Shown: positions 55,175 to 64,000 of the stretch, piece after piece
How positions within the stretch are numbered: the stretch's first letter is position 1
Layout: every line of letters begins with the position of its first letter
Assembly: GCA_032690845.1 (NCBI GenBank)
Contig: CM064428.1
Location: 24,464,001 to 24,528,000 of the forward strand
Length of the DNA: 64,000 nucleotides
Source: Eleusine coracana subsp. coracana
Lineage: Eukaryota; Streptophyta; Magnoliopsida; Poales; Poaceae
Reading direction: 5' to 3'
Notes under the pieces: model-generated
The model's input: the letters and a program-made list of their open reading frames with translations, nothing else
Database searches by the model: none
What the model was told of the DNA's origin: nothing
Translations under genes and position numbers: made by a program

Positions 55175-56390
55175 AGGAGATGGTAGGCACAAGATCTCAT
55201 ATTAGGTTAATCCACATCAAAATGTATCATATCGTCTATTCTTATTCTGATTTTCATGTTATGTACTTGTAAACAAATCTAATAAATAGGGGGTTGACAC
55301 GTTCCAGATATATGAAAAATAATCCACGAAGAAACTATCTGGTAGGTAACATTATGTATCAATCAAAAGCTGCCTGGATGATCATTCAGAATGAACTCGT
55401 CTTTTGTGTGTCTACATTTGTTTAGGTCAACATAAAAAGATGCTTAAAAAGAGAAAAGGTGAGGTACGTCTTATTGTTGAAGTATAAAGTGATTGCCCAC
55501 GTTTCCCCATCAGCTTAGGCTTTTGAGTGAACTGGTTAGTGCATAGTACCTTACATGATATCAGAGCCAGAGGTTTTGAGTTCAAGTCCTGATGGGATCG
55601 AATCATCCAATCAATCGTTAGCATTGGGTTAAGAAATGTTTCAAACAGAATAAGGTGTCGGGGACACTATGAACACACATGTACTTGGTTGAGTTCACGT
55701 CCCGTCTCACAATCGGGTAAAACAAAATAAACAAACTACTTGCTTGCCCAATCAAATCCCTATTGAGAGGATTTCTTGAGCTCGAACTTCCTTTTGTAGC
55801 TCTGCTCATAGGAACTTCTTTCCATCCGTAATGTTTCCATAAGGATGATCAGCCTGATCGTAAACCACCCTAGTGTCCCAGGGCGAGAAGCCACACTTTC
55901 TTGTTGATGGTCATTTTGAAAAAGGTTCTAATAACTTCTGTTGGAAGGCTTTGTCCCCGGTCTTGTTCCCCTAACTAAGATTACATTATTTAAAACATAA
56001 TATATTACAGCCAGTGAACCTGACATGTGACCTTGCCAGATCGATTGTTGGCTTGGAAGTGTCATAAGAAACTATCCTAAATCACCCCCTAGGGATAATG
56101 GCTTTATCCAACCTTTCGATGACTAATACATTCCCTGGTCTAGGCAAGCCTAATCAAACAAGTCTTTTGACTCAATAACGTCAGACAAGATGACACTGGT
56201 TGTGCGAGCACCCCCACTCTAATGGACTTTAGAATTCTAGATATGGTTTTATCGTCCCTGCCTAGTTTCGGGGCCCACTGAATGAACCCAAGATGGTTCA
56301 TTCTGCAATTGACGCTATATGGGAAAGGGCCCCTTCGGGGGTATTTGCAGGAAGGAAAGGGCTCATTGAACAAGGGAGAAGGTTTCCCCC
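55175..56390. other. unassigned; one retrotransposon-PBS-like stretch
   Basis: No gene found. At 55549-55596 the phrase CCTTACATGATATCAGAGCC, then AGAGGTTTTGAGTTCAAGTCC, looks like an LTR end followed by a tRNA-Met-type primer site and a tRNA-like B box; this may be a TRIM or SINE remnant. 55830-56380 could be organelle-derived like its right neighbour, but I cannot identify it. Confidence 0.35.
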
Positions 56391-57107
56391 TCCCCTGTTA
56401 TAATTTCTAGGCATTCCGAGTATGAACCCCTTCAAACAGGGCTTATTGCTATCGATTCGATGATCCCCATAGGGCGCCATCAGCAAGAGTTAATTATTGA
56501 GGACAGATAGACTGGCAAAATAGCAGTAGCCACAGATACAATTCTCAATCAAAAAGGACAAGATTTAATATGTGTTCTATCGGTCAAAGAGCATCCTCCA
56601 TGGCTCAAGTAGTAACTACTTTCCAAGAAGAGGGGGCCATGGAATACACTATTGTAGTGGGTGAAATGGCGGATTCACCCGCTACATTACAAAAATATGC
56701 TACTTCGTTTCCAAGCAAGCAAAGCACCGCTACTTATTTCTTTCATTTCAATTCTATTAAATTCTTTTACATTAAGAGTTTGGAAGTTAATTCAGAAAAG
56801 CAATTCAAGCCATTCCGCTCCAGCTCCTCTCACGTTACAGAGAGACTCGCAATGCCAACTAAATCATGCAAGAAGAATCCAAGCATAAAATGGGAAGTCA
56901 CTAACCAACTTCTAGGGGAGACACAATTAACTGCATTGATCTCGCTAGCTACGCCACCAACGAAATTTAAAGTTGGCAAATCTAAATTGGAACTAGCTCA
57001 ATTCGCAGAGTTACAAGCCTTTACACAATTCGCCTCTGCTCTCGATAAAATAAGCCAGAATCAATTGGCAAAAGGGTCGAATATTATGAGAATTGCTTAA
57101 ACAGTTT
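56391..57107 (+). pseudogene. atpA: plastid atpA fragment in nuclear DNA (NUPT), 5' portion
   Basis: The segment IISRHSEYEPLQTGLIAIDS, then IPIGR and, after an in-frame TAG, TGKIAVATDTILNQKGQDLI (P-loop region; its Gly-Thr-Gly-Lys is altered) is followed by an ~8-bp deletion. The next frame (56570-57100) reads GQRASSMAQVVTTFQEEGAM, EYTIVV and MADSPATLQ. A large internal part is then scrambled or deleted, and KSKLELAQFAELQAFTQFAS plus SQNQLAKG mark the C-terminal domain. atpA encodes the alpha subunit of plastid ATP synthase. This copy is non-functional and continues at 62952. Confidence 0.9.
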
Positions 57108-57310
57108 TCTCCTCTGGAGTTTTGCCCGCGCAAGACCCAGTGTCCACATCGCTTTTAAAAATTTTCACCGTCTAATCGCGATCTGTGGAGAGTAGATTAC
57201 AGTGGGTTTTTCTTATCCGGTGAAAAGCTTTCCTTTGTACGGTTGGCTCTTCTGTGCATTGTTTTACGTGCTGCAGTTCATGCCGATGAGTTAAAACGTC
57301 TCTTCGGTTT

Positions 57311-58140
57311 TTGTTCCACTCTCCTGCGTCTCTTGGTTTCCTCCTTTTCTGCTCTCTGAGTCGCCTGGGTCTCTACTCTCTTCGCGTCGCGTCTTCGCGT
57401 GCGACGTCAAGCAACATTACAAGGTGGGATCCCGGTCTTTTTTTCCTTTCGATCCTTTCTTTTGATTTCATCTGCTTGATTTTTGTTTCTTTTTCCCTCT
57501 CTCCACCCACCCATCTTATCCTCTCTCTCTCTCAAGCGAAGGAGGCGGCGGCCGGGGGCGGATCCAGGCGTGGCTGGTTGGAGGAGGCCGCAGCCAGGGG
57601 CAGACCAGGCGCGGCTGCGCGGAGGAGGTGGGCCGGCGCCACGGCCAGCGGAGGCGGCGAGGCGGCACCACGCTTGGGTCCTGGTGGCGAGCACGGGGCG
57701 CAAGGCGGCGGCAGGGCGGCGCGATGGCGGCGCTGCAGCGCGGCGAGCAGAAGCAGTAGAGCGGACGAGCATGGCGGCACGGCGAGCGGAGACTCCGGCC
57801 GGGGGCTCGACGGCAATGACGTGCGGGTGCGGCGGCCAGCGATGGCAGTAAGGTTTTCCTCCCGTCCCCTCCTCCCCTCTCTCTCTCCCTCCTCACGACC
57901 TCTCTTTCTCCGGGCTCAAGGAGCGGCGCGGCGGCAGTCTTCGAGGACAGCAGGTGGGCTTGGCTCTGGCTGTCCCGGCTTCTAGCGAATCTGAGACGGG
58001 ACGTGCCGGCTCCTCCACTGGTTGTCACCCCAGCTGCAGCCGATGATCTCGAGCGTGATTGCCTCAGGCGTGATTTTGGGATTGTTCGATGCTGCTTAAA
58101 ACTGTCTTTCATGTTTTTAGTCTTGTAGATTCGCTAGGTT
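57311..58140 (+). other. GC-rich exon-like or 5'-UTR-like block in the Helitron
   Basis: A C/T-rich leader with CT runs is followed by a GGC/GCG-rich stretch of about 400 bp and then T-rich intron-like DNA, the look of a grass gene 5' end. Several overlapping frames on both strands exist, none with a recognisable domain, so I do not call a CDS. Possibly a captured promoter and first exon. Confidence 0.35.
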
Positions 58141-59069
58141 CTTGCATGGTTCATAGGTTCTTGGATTTTGTCTGAGATTTTTGCTGTTTTGTCCCCTATA
58201 GATCTCATCGGGTTTGGTGTGGTCCTATTGATTTTCGCTGTTTCCAATCAACCATGCAAGATCGAATCTTTTTCCTCCTTTTCACATTGCTGCTGCTTTC
58301 TTTGTTTCCAGGTTGCCCTGTTCGTGGTTGGGGAAAACTGAAGCTCAAGATCCCCCTTTTCACTCTATGTGCGTGGAATAAGAGGTGAAAGGAGGAGGAA
58401 GAAGGTTGAGAAGATGGAAGAGACTTGATTTTTTTCCCCTTAAACGATGACGTGGAAATAATACAAGGGAAAAAAGGTTATGACTTGATCACTTCTACTC
58501 AACCAATTTAGATGATATTTCGTTTGTCACACAACTACTGAAGTTTCAGTTTTTGGTCCATTTTTCTGCTGGTGTTTGCTAAAACGGTGAGATTTACTAA
58601 TTGATCTTGTGCATGAAAGATGATTAGAATAGTGTATGCAGCTAAAACTACTAACTTGCCTTCACGAATGTTAAAAAAAAACTATTCTACCATACTAAAC
58701 GGAAAATCTCCTGTGTTCCAAATTTGCTAAAATATTTGGATTCGTTAATAGTTGCAAAATATGTCTAGGTCATAGAATTCATGATTTGATATTTTTCAAA
58801 TTATAGTATCTGAGTGAAATATGTCTCATTTTCTATTTCTACTTTGCCATTATTTCCTTCTTTGATCAGTAACGTTGCTGGATAGAATTGAACCATAGAT
58901 TTTTCACCAAAATTTACCTGCTGCCTACTATGCTATGTACCAGGTACACAATCCTGGTCATGCCTACCTTCCTCTACCAAAACGAAAGACATGATCGGGT
59001 TCAAGGTGTAAATTTTGGTGAGTCAACTTTTCATATTTCATTTATTTTTGTGTCAGAGTTTGTTTATGA
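58141..59069. other. AT-rich, intron-like Helitron interior
   Basis: No coding frame supported. The composition (T-rich tracts, AG ends) is compatible with introns of a captured gene but I cannot set exon limits. Confidence 0.3.
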
Positions 59070-59211
59070 TGCCATTAAGCATATTTTCTGATGTGATTGT
59101 TACTGGCACTTGCACACAAATGAGTCATATGTCAGATATGAGGCTTAGTAGGTGTCCTTGATATTTATCTTGACACAAAAGCTTTGGTCAAACAAAATAT
59201 GCTTAATGGCA
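59070..59211. repeat. 142-bp segment with perfect 18-bp inverted ends
   Basis: TGCCATTAAGCATATTTT (59070-59087) and AAAATATGCTTAATGGCA (59194-59211). It could be a small MITE or a hairpin locus; no target duplication is evident. Confidence 0.7.
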
Positions 59212-60390
59212 CCTATTATGTGCTCCAAAACAGTTATTGGAGTAGATCAATTATCAAAGTTCTGTGAATGACAACTATTATGTGACAGCCCTGCTAATAA
59301 TATATATGCCATATGACATAAACTACTTTTTTTACTCATTCCTATTTTGAGATATTATTTGTGGACAGCTAAAATTCTTAAGTCATATGAGTTGAACGAG
59401 TACATCAATTTTTTTATACTTCAGTTTATATTATTTATAAGAAGATAAAATTTTATATAATACAACATTGTGCTATTGATTACCATTCAATATTTTTTCT
59501 TCTCCGAAGTACCTATTTTTCTATAAGAAATATTCATCTCTAATTGTTGGTTGTTTGGCGCTCCTCCTAAGTGTACACTTCCAATCGCATTTCCTATGTT
59601 TTTTTAATGCAAACTACAGGTTCAACTAAAAGTGGTTGGCTGTGTTAGCCTTGGAAGAAAAAGTTTTGCCGGTTAGTATCTTGTGCGTAACTATATCAAT
59701 CAGGCTTTTTTTTTAATGGAAATGCAGTAGGATTAAGGCAACAAACAATCCATGCAACTAAACTGCTATTCTTTATCTGCTTCTTATAATTTTCCTTATG
59801 CCAGTGTATTATCATACAACTTTGAAGACCTTGCTTTTGATCAGACCAACACTATTTCTGACAGATTTTATTTTGCTTTCAATTGTATTTTCTTACTAAA
59901 GAAGCCCCAGTGAACATTTCGGAAAATCTTGGCCAACAAAGAATCCCTGCACTGCTCTACTGTGTTGAAATTGTGTTTATAATTGTAATCCTGTTGTTCT
60001 CTTTAAATCTAGGTGCATGTTTTCCCCATTTTTGTTCCAAGTTCCTTACTCAATATACCTCAAGATAACAATTTACATGAACACCAGGTATTTTCCCTCA
60101 ATCAACAAAAATCCACCACACAATGTCCTATGGTTAAGTTTGGGTCATGAGGAAACACAGCGTTGACTGTTGGATAGCTAAATGCTCTTGTCCTAAAATA
60201 TTTTCTGCCACTGTTTGCCTTATGTGGTTTAATTGCTAGCAACTTATAAAAGTTGATGGTTGTATTTTTTATTTCAGTTGTAGCCTATAAGAAAGATTTT
60301 CAAATATGTACATCTTCTAAAATCTGGTCAAAGACTTCTTTGGTTTGGCTGAAAGATCCCTAGATATGCCGACATGGCTTCACATATAAC
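59212..60390. other. AT-rich Helitron interior, nothing identified
   Basis: No gene or repeat recognised. CATATAAC at 60383-60390 is the left TSD of the following MITE. Confidence 0.3.
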
Positions 60391-61284
60391 CAAGGTTTTA
60401 AAAACCGATCAAACCGTAGAAACCGGAGACCACCGGTTTAACGAAAACCGTGAAAACCGGAAAAACCAGTCGGCTAACCGCTCAAAATTCGAAAACGAAA
60501 AATTTTAAATTCGAAACTGATAAACCGAGCGGTTTTCTTGATAAACCGGTCGGTTTTACAGTTTACCGGTTCATGTGCGGTAGAAACCGAGATAAATTAA
60601 CAAAAGGAAAAATGAAAAGAAAAAAAGATGAAATTTTGCATGAATCTGCTGGTTCCCTTAAACTCGGATCTAACTACATGGGTTGTGTGCTCGGCATTGC
60701 ATGCATGCATAGAAAATCCGCATGCAGCAACTCTCACGGCGGTTCAATTTCTCTCCTAATCACCATACTAATTACTCTCTGCATGGCTAATAACTACATT
60801 TGCATTGATAAAAAAATCTGCACTACCACACAAGGCGGTTCAATTTCTCTCCTACTAAACTGGTGCTAACAACTCTCTGATTTCTCTCCTTTTTTTTGGG
60901 CGTTTTAATTGCTCTCCTAATTAGATACTAATTACTCGCATTAATTTAATCGCATGCATGCGCATCACCTTCTCCACCTGCATGTGAGTGATTATGAAGG
61001 ATTAATCACCCCGATTAAACAGGAGGAAGAGGTCGTATTTTCTTTTTTTATTTTTGTTCTCTTCATTTCTTCTTTGATTTTTTTTCATTAAAACTTACTT
61101 CTTTTTATCATCTTCTTTCACCATAATTCATTATTATTCATCTAGTTTTTTTACAAATTTTTTCAAAATTTCAAATTTTTGAATTTTAACCGGTCAAAAA
61201 CCGGTTGTCCGGTGAAACCGGACCGGACCGGTTTCACCGAAAACCGCGGTTTTGGACCGGTTTTCATCGGTTTTTAAATCCATG
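60391..61284. mobile_element. hAT-type MITE (894 bp) with 8-bp TSD CATATAAC
   Basis: Ends CAAGGTTTTAAAAACCGAT and ATCGGTTTTTAAATCCATG are imperfect inverted repeats (17 of 19 matching). The perfect 8-bp TSD CATATAAC is at 60383-60390 and 61285-61292. Subterminal regions are dense in AACCGG/CCGGTT on both sides, potential transposase-binding repeats. The interior has GGCGGTTCAATTTCTCTCCT twice (about 60738 and 60832). No transposase. Confidence 0.85.
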
Positions 61285-62218
61285 CATATAACACACAGCC
61301 AAATTGGGATCATCAAACTAAATCCATCATTTTTCCTATGTCAGATTATTTTAGTCCTACTACTGCCAACCATGGCACCTGAGATGTAAGTATATGTATC
61401 TCATTCTCATGGTTTTCCATTAAAAGAAGCTCTATGTTCCGAGAAATTGCTACATAGCTCATGGTTAGTTTCCTTATGAACATTGCATACATATGAGCGA
61501 GTTGGTGAGTATATTCTGAAGCCTCGGTGAATTCCACGCTTGAATCACTTAGCTATTCACTCATAGAGAGATCTACAATTCATTGCATTCATAATAATCT
61601 ACTTAGCACCAGTTTTAAAAAAAAAGTCTGCTTAGCACATCGACTCATCTATCGTCTTATCTAGAACATACAGTTACGCATCTCACTTATTGTTTCCTTT
61701 CATATATATGTTCATCTTCAATAAGTATATGACCTTGAGTGTTGCGATATAGTTTTCTGCGGATCATTCATGGCATGATCTGAATGACCTGTTGTTGTTA
61801 TTATAAAAATCAGACAAATATAAAATTAGGAATATACATGATCTTAACTGAATTTATTGATATTGTTTTCTGTTAAGATGGGCAATCCTGGTAATATAGA
61901 AAAATTTGTCTGTACATGTTTTCCTATGTTAAACATTAATTTGCTTACAGTTTCTGTCATATGGATTAGTTATTATTAAAACGAAACAGAAATATAAAAT
62001 TAGGAATATATGTGAAAATTTATTGATACTATTTCTGTTAAGCTAGGTAATCCTGTTAGTATGGGAAAATCTGTTTGTACATGTTTTCCCTATGTAAAAC
62101 TTTAATTTGCTTACAAGTTTTGTGATATGGATGCTGTCTTCAGGCTAAGTACGATTAAGTTGGTCCTGCAGCTTGTACCCATCAGACTCTGCTCTACTCA
62201 GTTCAAGCCCTGAGATTA
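61285..62218. other. AT-rich Helitron interior with an internal duplication
   Basis: Two related segments (about 61800-61945 and 61975-62115) share AAATATAAAATTAGGAATATA, TTTATTGATA, TTTCTGTTAAG, GGCAATCCTG or GGTAATCCTG and TGTACATGTTTTCC, a diverged tandem duplication of ~170 bp. No coding evidence. Confidence 0.45.
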
Positions 62219-62221
62219 TGT

Positions 62222-62602
62222 ATGATTTGCCATGTGAAGACTCCCGTGCTGCCCATGAGAGTGCAGATTTGGGATCTCTCTGAGTACATGGATACACATT
62301 ATCACATCCATCTTATTGACTACAACTATAAAGTCGAAGAATATGAGTTTGATAAGAACAGATCCCTTCTGAGGAGCACCAAAGAGTTGACTGACAACAG
62401 CAATGATATGCATAACACCTGGCGATGTCAATCAATCTTCAGGTTAACCTCAGCGCTCAACAAAGTCGATGTAATTATTGATGCGTCGGTTCCATTAGGT
62501 TTGACAGAAGAGATGGTGCTCGTGAACAGGCTAGACATCATTGCTAAGTATGAGCCGATCATGGATGTCACAGCCAACATATACTCTTGTGTTGTAGTTT
62601 AG
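62222..62602 (+). CDS. hypothetical ORF near the Helitron 3' end, possible captured exon
   Basis: 126 codons, MICHVKTPVLPMRVQIW to CVVV, ordinary amino-acid composition. The first ATG is not supported by a start context I trust, and a CTTCAG acceptor-like site at 62138-62143 suggests it may be the 3' exon of a captured gene. I recognise no domain. It ends with TAG at 62600-62602, followed by an AT-rich 3'-UTR-like stretch. Confidence 0.4.
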   Translation: MICHVKTPVLPMRVQIWDLSEYMDTHYHIHLIDYNYKVEEYEFDKNRSLLRSTKELTDNSNDMHNTWRCQSIFRLTSALNKVDVIIDASVPLGLTEEMVLVNRLDIIAKYEPIMDVTANIYSCVVV

Positions 62603-62920
62603 ATCGTTCATCTGTCATCAACATCTAATATAACATGTATACATATATATTACATTCATATATACTTATGGTTCTATATGGTTGGTGTTAGCTTTTGCAG
62701 ACATCTGGTTGTACGATCCATGTAAATAACGTTATGCAAGTTGTTCCATGCAAATAACGTTATGCAAGTTGCTAGGATCTGGTTGATAAAACTGCTTTTT
62801 AAATATTTATGCTCGTTTGCGTATCATGATGTTAAATTCAGCTATAAATGCCTTCCTTCTTGGTTTTTTAGTGATGTTTATTACTCTAAGGAAACACTTT
62901 TCCTGTCACTTTTGCTTAAT
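62603..62920. other. AT-rich 3' part of the Helitron
   Basis: Contains a short direct duplication of about 30 bp around CATG(T/C)AAATAACGTTATGCAAGTTG (62719-62770). Nothing coding. Confidence 0.4.
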
Positions 62921-62951
62921 TGGCGTGCAAGGGCGCGCCACCATCCACTAG
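62921..62951 (+). repeat. Helitron 3' terminal hairpin and CTAG end
   Basis: Stem TGGCGTGC/GCGCGCCA with loop AAGG, then CCATCCACTAG. This structure acts as the rolling-circle terminator in Helitrons; the next base is T. Confidence 0.75.
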
Positions 62952-63252
62952 TCCAATCAAACCCTCTCCTAGTGGAAGAGCAGATAGCTACTATTTATAC
63001 CGGAACGAGAGGATATCTTGATTCATTAGAAATTGAACAGGTAAAGAATTTTCTGGATGAGTTACGTAAACACCTAAAAGATATTTTTTTTTTTTGACCA
63101 GGAATACCTAACCTAAAAGATACTAAACCTCAATTCCAAAATTCCAAGAAATTTTATCTTATAGCAAGACATTCACCGAGCAAGCAGAAATCCTTTTGAA
63201 GGAAGCTATTCAGGAACAACTTGAACGGTTTTCCCTTCAAGAACAAACATAA
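62952..63252 (+). pseudogene. atpA: plastid atpA fragment in nuclear DNA (NUPT), C-terminal portion
   Basis: Resumes the gene interrupted at 57107. The frame gives VEEQIATIYTGTRGYLDSLE, then QVKNFLDELRKHLKD. A 27-bp poly-T-containing insertion with a 12-bp flanking repeat follows (63072-63122), and then frames encoding the end of the protein (TFTEQAEILLKEAIQ, QLERFSLQEQT) to TAA 63250-63252. The match to a grass-type alpha-subunit C-terminus is strong. Confidence 0.92.
63084..63110 (-). mobile_element. minute retroposon scar (27 bp with poly-A on the minus strand)
   Basis: TTTTTTTTTTTT plus GACCAGGAATACCTA lies between two perfect copies of ACCTAAAAGATA (63072-63083 and 63111-63122). A poly-A tail and a 12-bp TSD are the signature of target-primed retroposition; only about 15 bp of body remains. 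Confidence 0.7.
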
Positions 63253-63320
63253 ATATAGCATGTATACTCTTATTTATTAGTATAACTCATGTTAGTAGAA
63301 GAGGAATTCTCATTTCATTC

Positions 63321-63450
63321 GTGAGGAGCTGGATAAGAAGAAACTCTCATGTCCAATTTTGCAGTAGAGATGGAACTAAAAAAAAAAACCATCGACTATA
63401 TTCCCGAAAGAACTAGATTTTGTAAACAATATAGAGGAAGAATGAAGGGA
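63321..63450 (+). pseudogene. rpl16: plastid rpl16-like intron end (group II domain V) and exon 2 start
   Basis: GAGCTGGATAAGAAGAAACT followed by CTCATGTCC resembles domain V of a plastid group II intron (GAGC..GAAA..CTCATGT). About 45 bp later, CCGAAAGAACTAGATTTTGT and AAACAATATAGAGG code for the beginning of ribosomal protein L16 exon 2 (RTRF-KQ-RGRMKG pattern). Similarity ends at about 63450. rpl16 and atpA are not neighbours in plastid genomes, so this is a second plastid piece joined to the first. Identification is from memory of the gene. Confidence 0.65.
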
Positions 63451-64000
63451 ATCGACCTTGCTAGAACTTTCTGACCTGGATCCAACCAATGAAGGAAGAT
63501 GTATGGCCTCCCTCGAACAAAAGAAGGAAGCAGATGTTTATGTATTGTTAACTTTCCACATCTAGCATATTATCTAAAGATACTACTTTGTTAAGAAGGA
63601 ATGTTTAACTATACTATAAGCTGCATGAATGAATCCAGGTTTAGTGACCAGGATCAGCCCCAAAGTGATTGCATGAGAAATCTTGCGCCCATGCTAGTGT
63701 TGCAACAATTAAAACCTTCGTGTCTTTCTTTTCTATACCATAGAACAGATTCACATTTGTTAGTACCAGTCAGTGCTGTATTAAAATAATAAAATTTTAT
63801 CTACATTTCAATCATGAACTAGGAGCACCAAAAAAGGGGCCTATTTTTGGAGATAAAATGCTATATTTCAGAGACTGAACTCTCTTACTGTGTTTTTTCA
63901 GGGCTGTTCCCGAGCCAGGTTCCTGGATCCATTCTGACCTAAATGGATGAATGAAGAAGGGCACGAGCAGATACGACAGCCAATACACACTTCTTTTTAG
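63451..64000. other. unassigned right end
   Basis: No gene recognised. A TGTGTTTTTTCAG sequence at 63889-63901 looks like a splice acceptor, but the frame that follows contains a stop soon after. Confidence 0.3.

Larger units (their letters stand above)
57108..62951 (+). mobile_element. Helitron-like element (about 5.84 kb) inside the atpA NUPT
   Basis: The 5' end is TCTCCTCTGG (TC start). The 3' end has the hairpin TGGCGTGCAAGGGCGCGCCA (62921-62940; 8-bp stem with one G-T pair, AAGG loop), then 11 nt ending CTAG, with a T following: the textbook Helitron 3' terminus (hairpin, CTRR, insertion 5' of T). No target duplication is seen, and flanking atpA sequence resumes after the insertion with about one base altered. 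The left flank ends in T rather than the expected A, a blemish. No Rep/helicase is visible, so it is non-autonomous. The interior resembles captured gene sequence with introns. Confidence 0.72.

Noticed and set aside
55525..55600. tRNA-like stretch with TGGTTAGTGC and GAGTTCAAGTCC boxes
   Set aside because: It does not fold into a full cloverleaf by eye, and the middle contains a TGATATCAGAGCC primer-site-like phrase; at best a SINE or TRIM remnant, not a tRNA gene.
56391..57107. Mitochondrial atp1 instead of plastid atpA
   Set aside because: The readable motifs (QRASSMAQVVTTFQEEGAM, EYTIVV, MADSPATLQ) match the plastid alpha subunit, not the mitochondrial one; passage through mitochondrial DNA cannot be excluded.
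57311..57985. 224-codon frame in the Helitron with a Ser/Leu-rich start and Arg/Gly-rich body
   Set aside because: Looks like a CT-rich leader plus GC-rich exon-like DNA read by chance; frames on both strands are equally open.

Overview
This window is plant nuclear DNA, most likely from a grass. It is almost entirely nested transposable elements, with a nuclear copy of plastid DNA near the right end. I see no intact ordinary host gene, no rRNA or tRNA gene and no CRISPR array. The grass assignment rests on the mix of element families: Tat and chromovirus Ty3/gypsy elements with orf0-type extra ORFs, SIRE-type Ty1/copia elements with an env-like ORF, and a non-autonomous Athila/Tat-like family. 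It is also supported by a grass-like plastid atpA C-terminus. All of this is inference from recognised motifs; no database was searched.

Layout. (1) 1-7207: minus-strand Tat-lineage gypsy element, decayed and cut by the left edge, inserted into (2) 7208-10794, the 3' end of a non-coding Athila/Tat-like element. That element is inserted in (3) 10795-18868, a SIRE-type copia derivative that keeps gag, an env-like ORF and a 3' LTR but has no pol. This derivative in turn sits in the gag of (4) a second copia element, whose pieces lie at 18869-20017, 35764-36033 and 45041 to beyond 49446. Copia 2 is further split by (5) 20018-35763, a complete minus-strand chromovirus with LTRs of about 3.77 kb, 5-bp TSD CTCCG and two paralogous extra ORFs before gag, and by (6) 36034-45040, a complete non-coding Athila/Tat-like element with TSD AATGG. 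(7) 49446-54150 holds the start of the copia 2 3' LTR, an unidentified repeat, a 5'-truncated LINE and a copia-type LTR in reverse orientation. (8) 54606-55171 is a Harbinger/Tourist-like MITE. (9) 56391-63450 is plastid-derived DNA (atpA, then a piece resembling the rpl16 intron end and exon 2), split by a Helitron-like element at 57108-62951 that itself contains an 894-bp hAT-type MITE.

The relative order of insertion can be read directly. Copia 2 is the oldest host; copia 1 and the two insertions at 20018 and 36034 came later; Athila copy A entered copia 1; the Tat element entered Athila copy A. Two of the copia 2 splits close up in frame when the insert and one TSD copy are removed.

The most unusual signals are these. 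Three unrelated LTR-retrotransposon families each carry arrays of short perfect or near-perfect palindromes, with different sequences but a shared centre-to-centre spacing of about 20-21 bp. The copia 1 env-like ORF of about 780 codons is interrupted by twelve stops, all TAG, with no frameshift. The chromovirus carries two tandem, diverged coiled-coil ORFs upstream of gag. A Helitron-like element has landed inside a plastid atpA insertion, which also carries a tiny retroposon scar.
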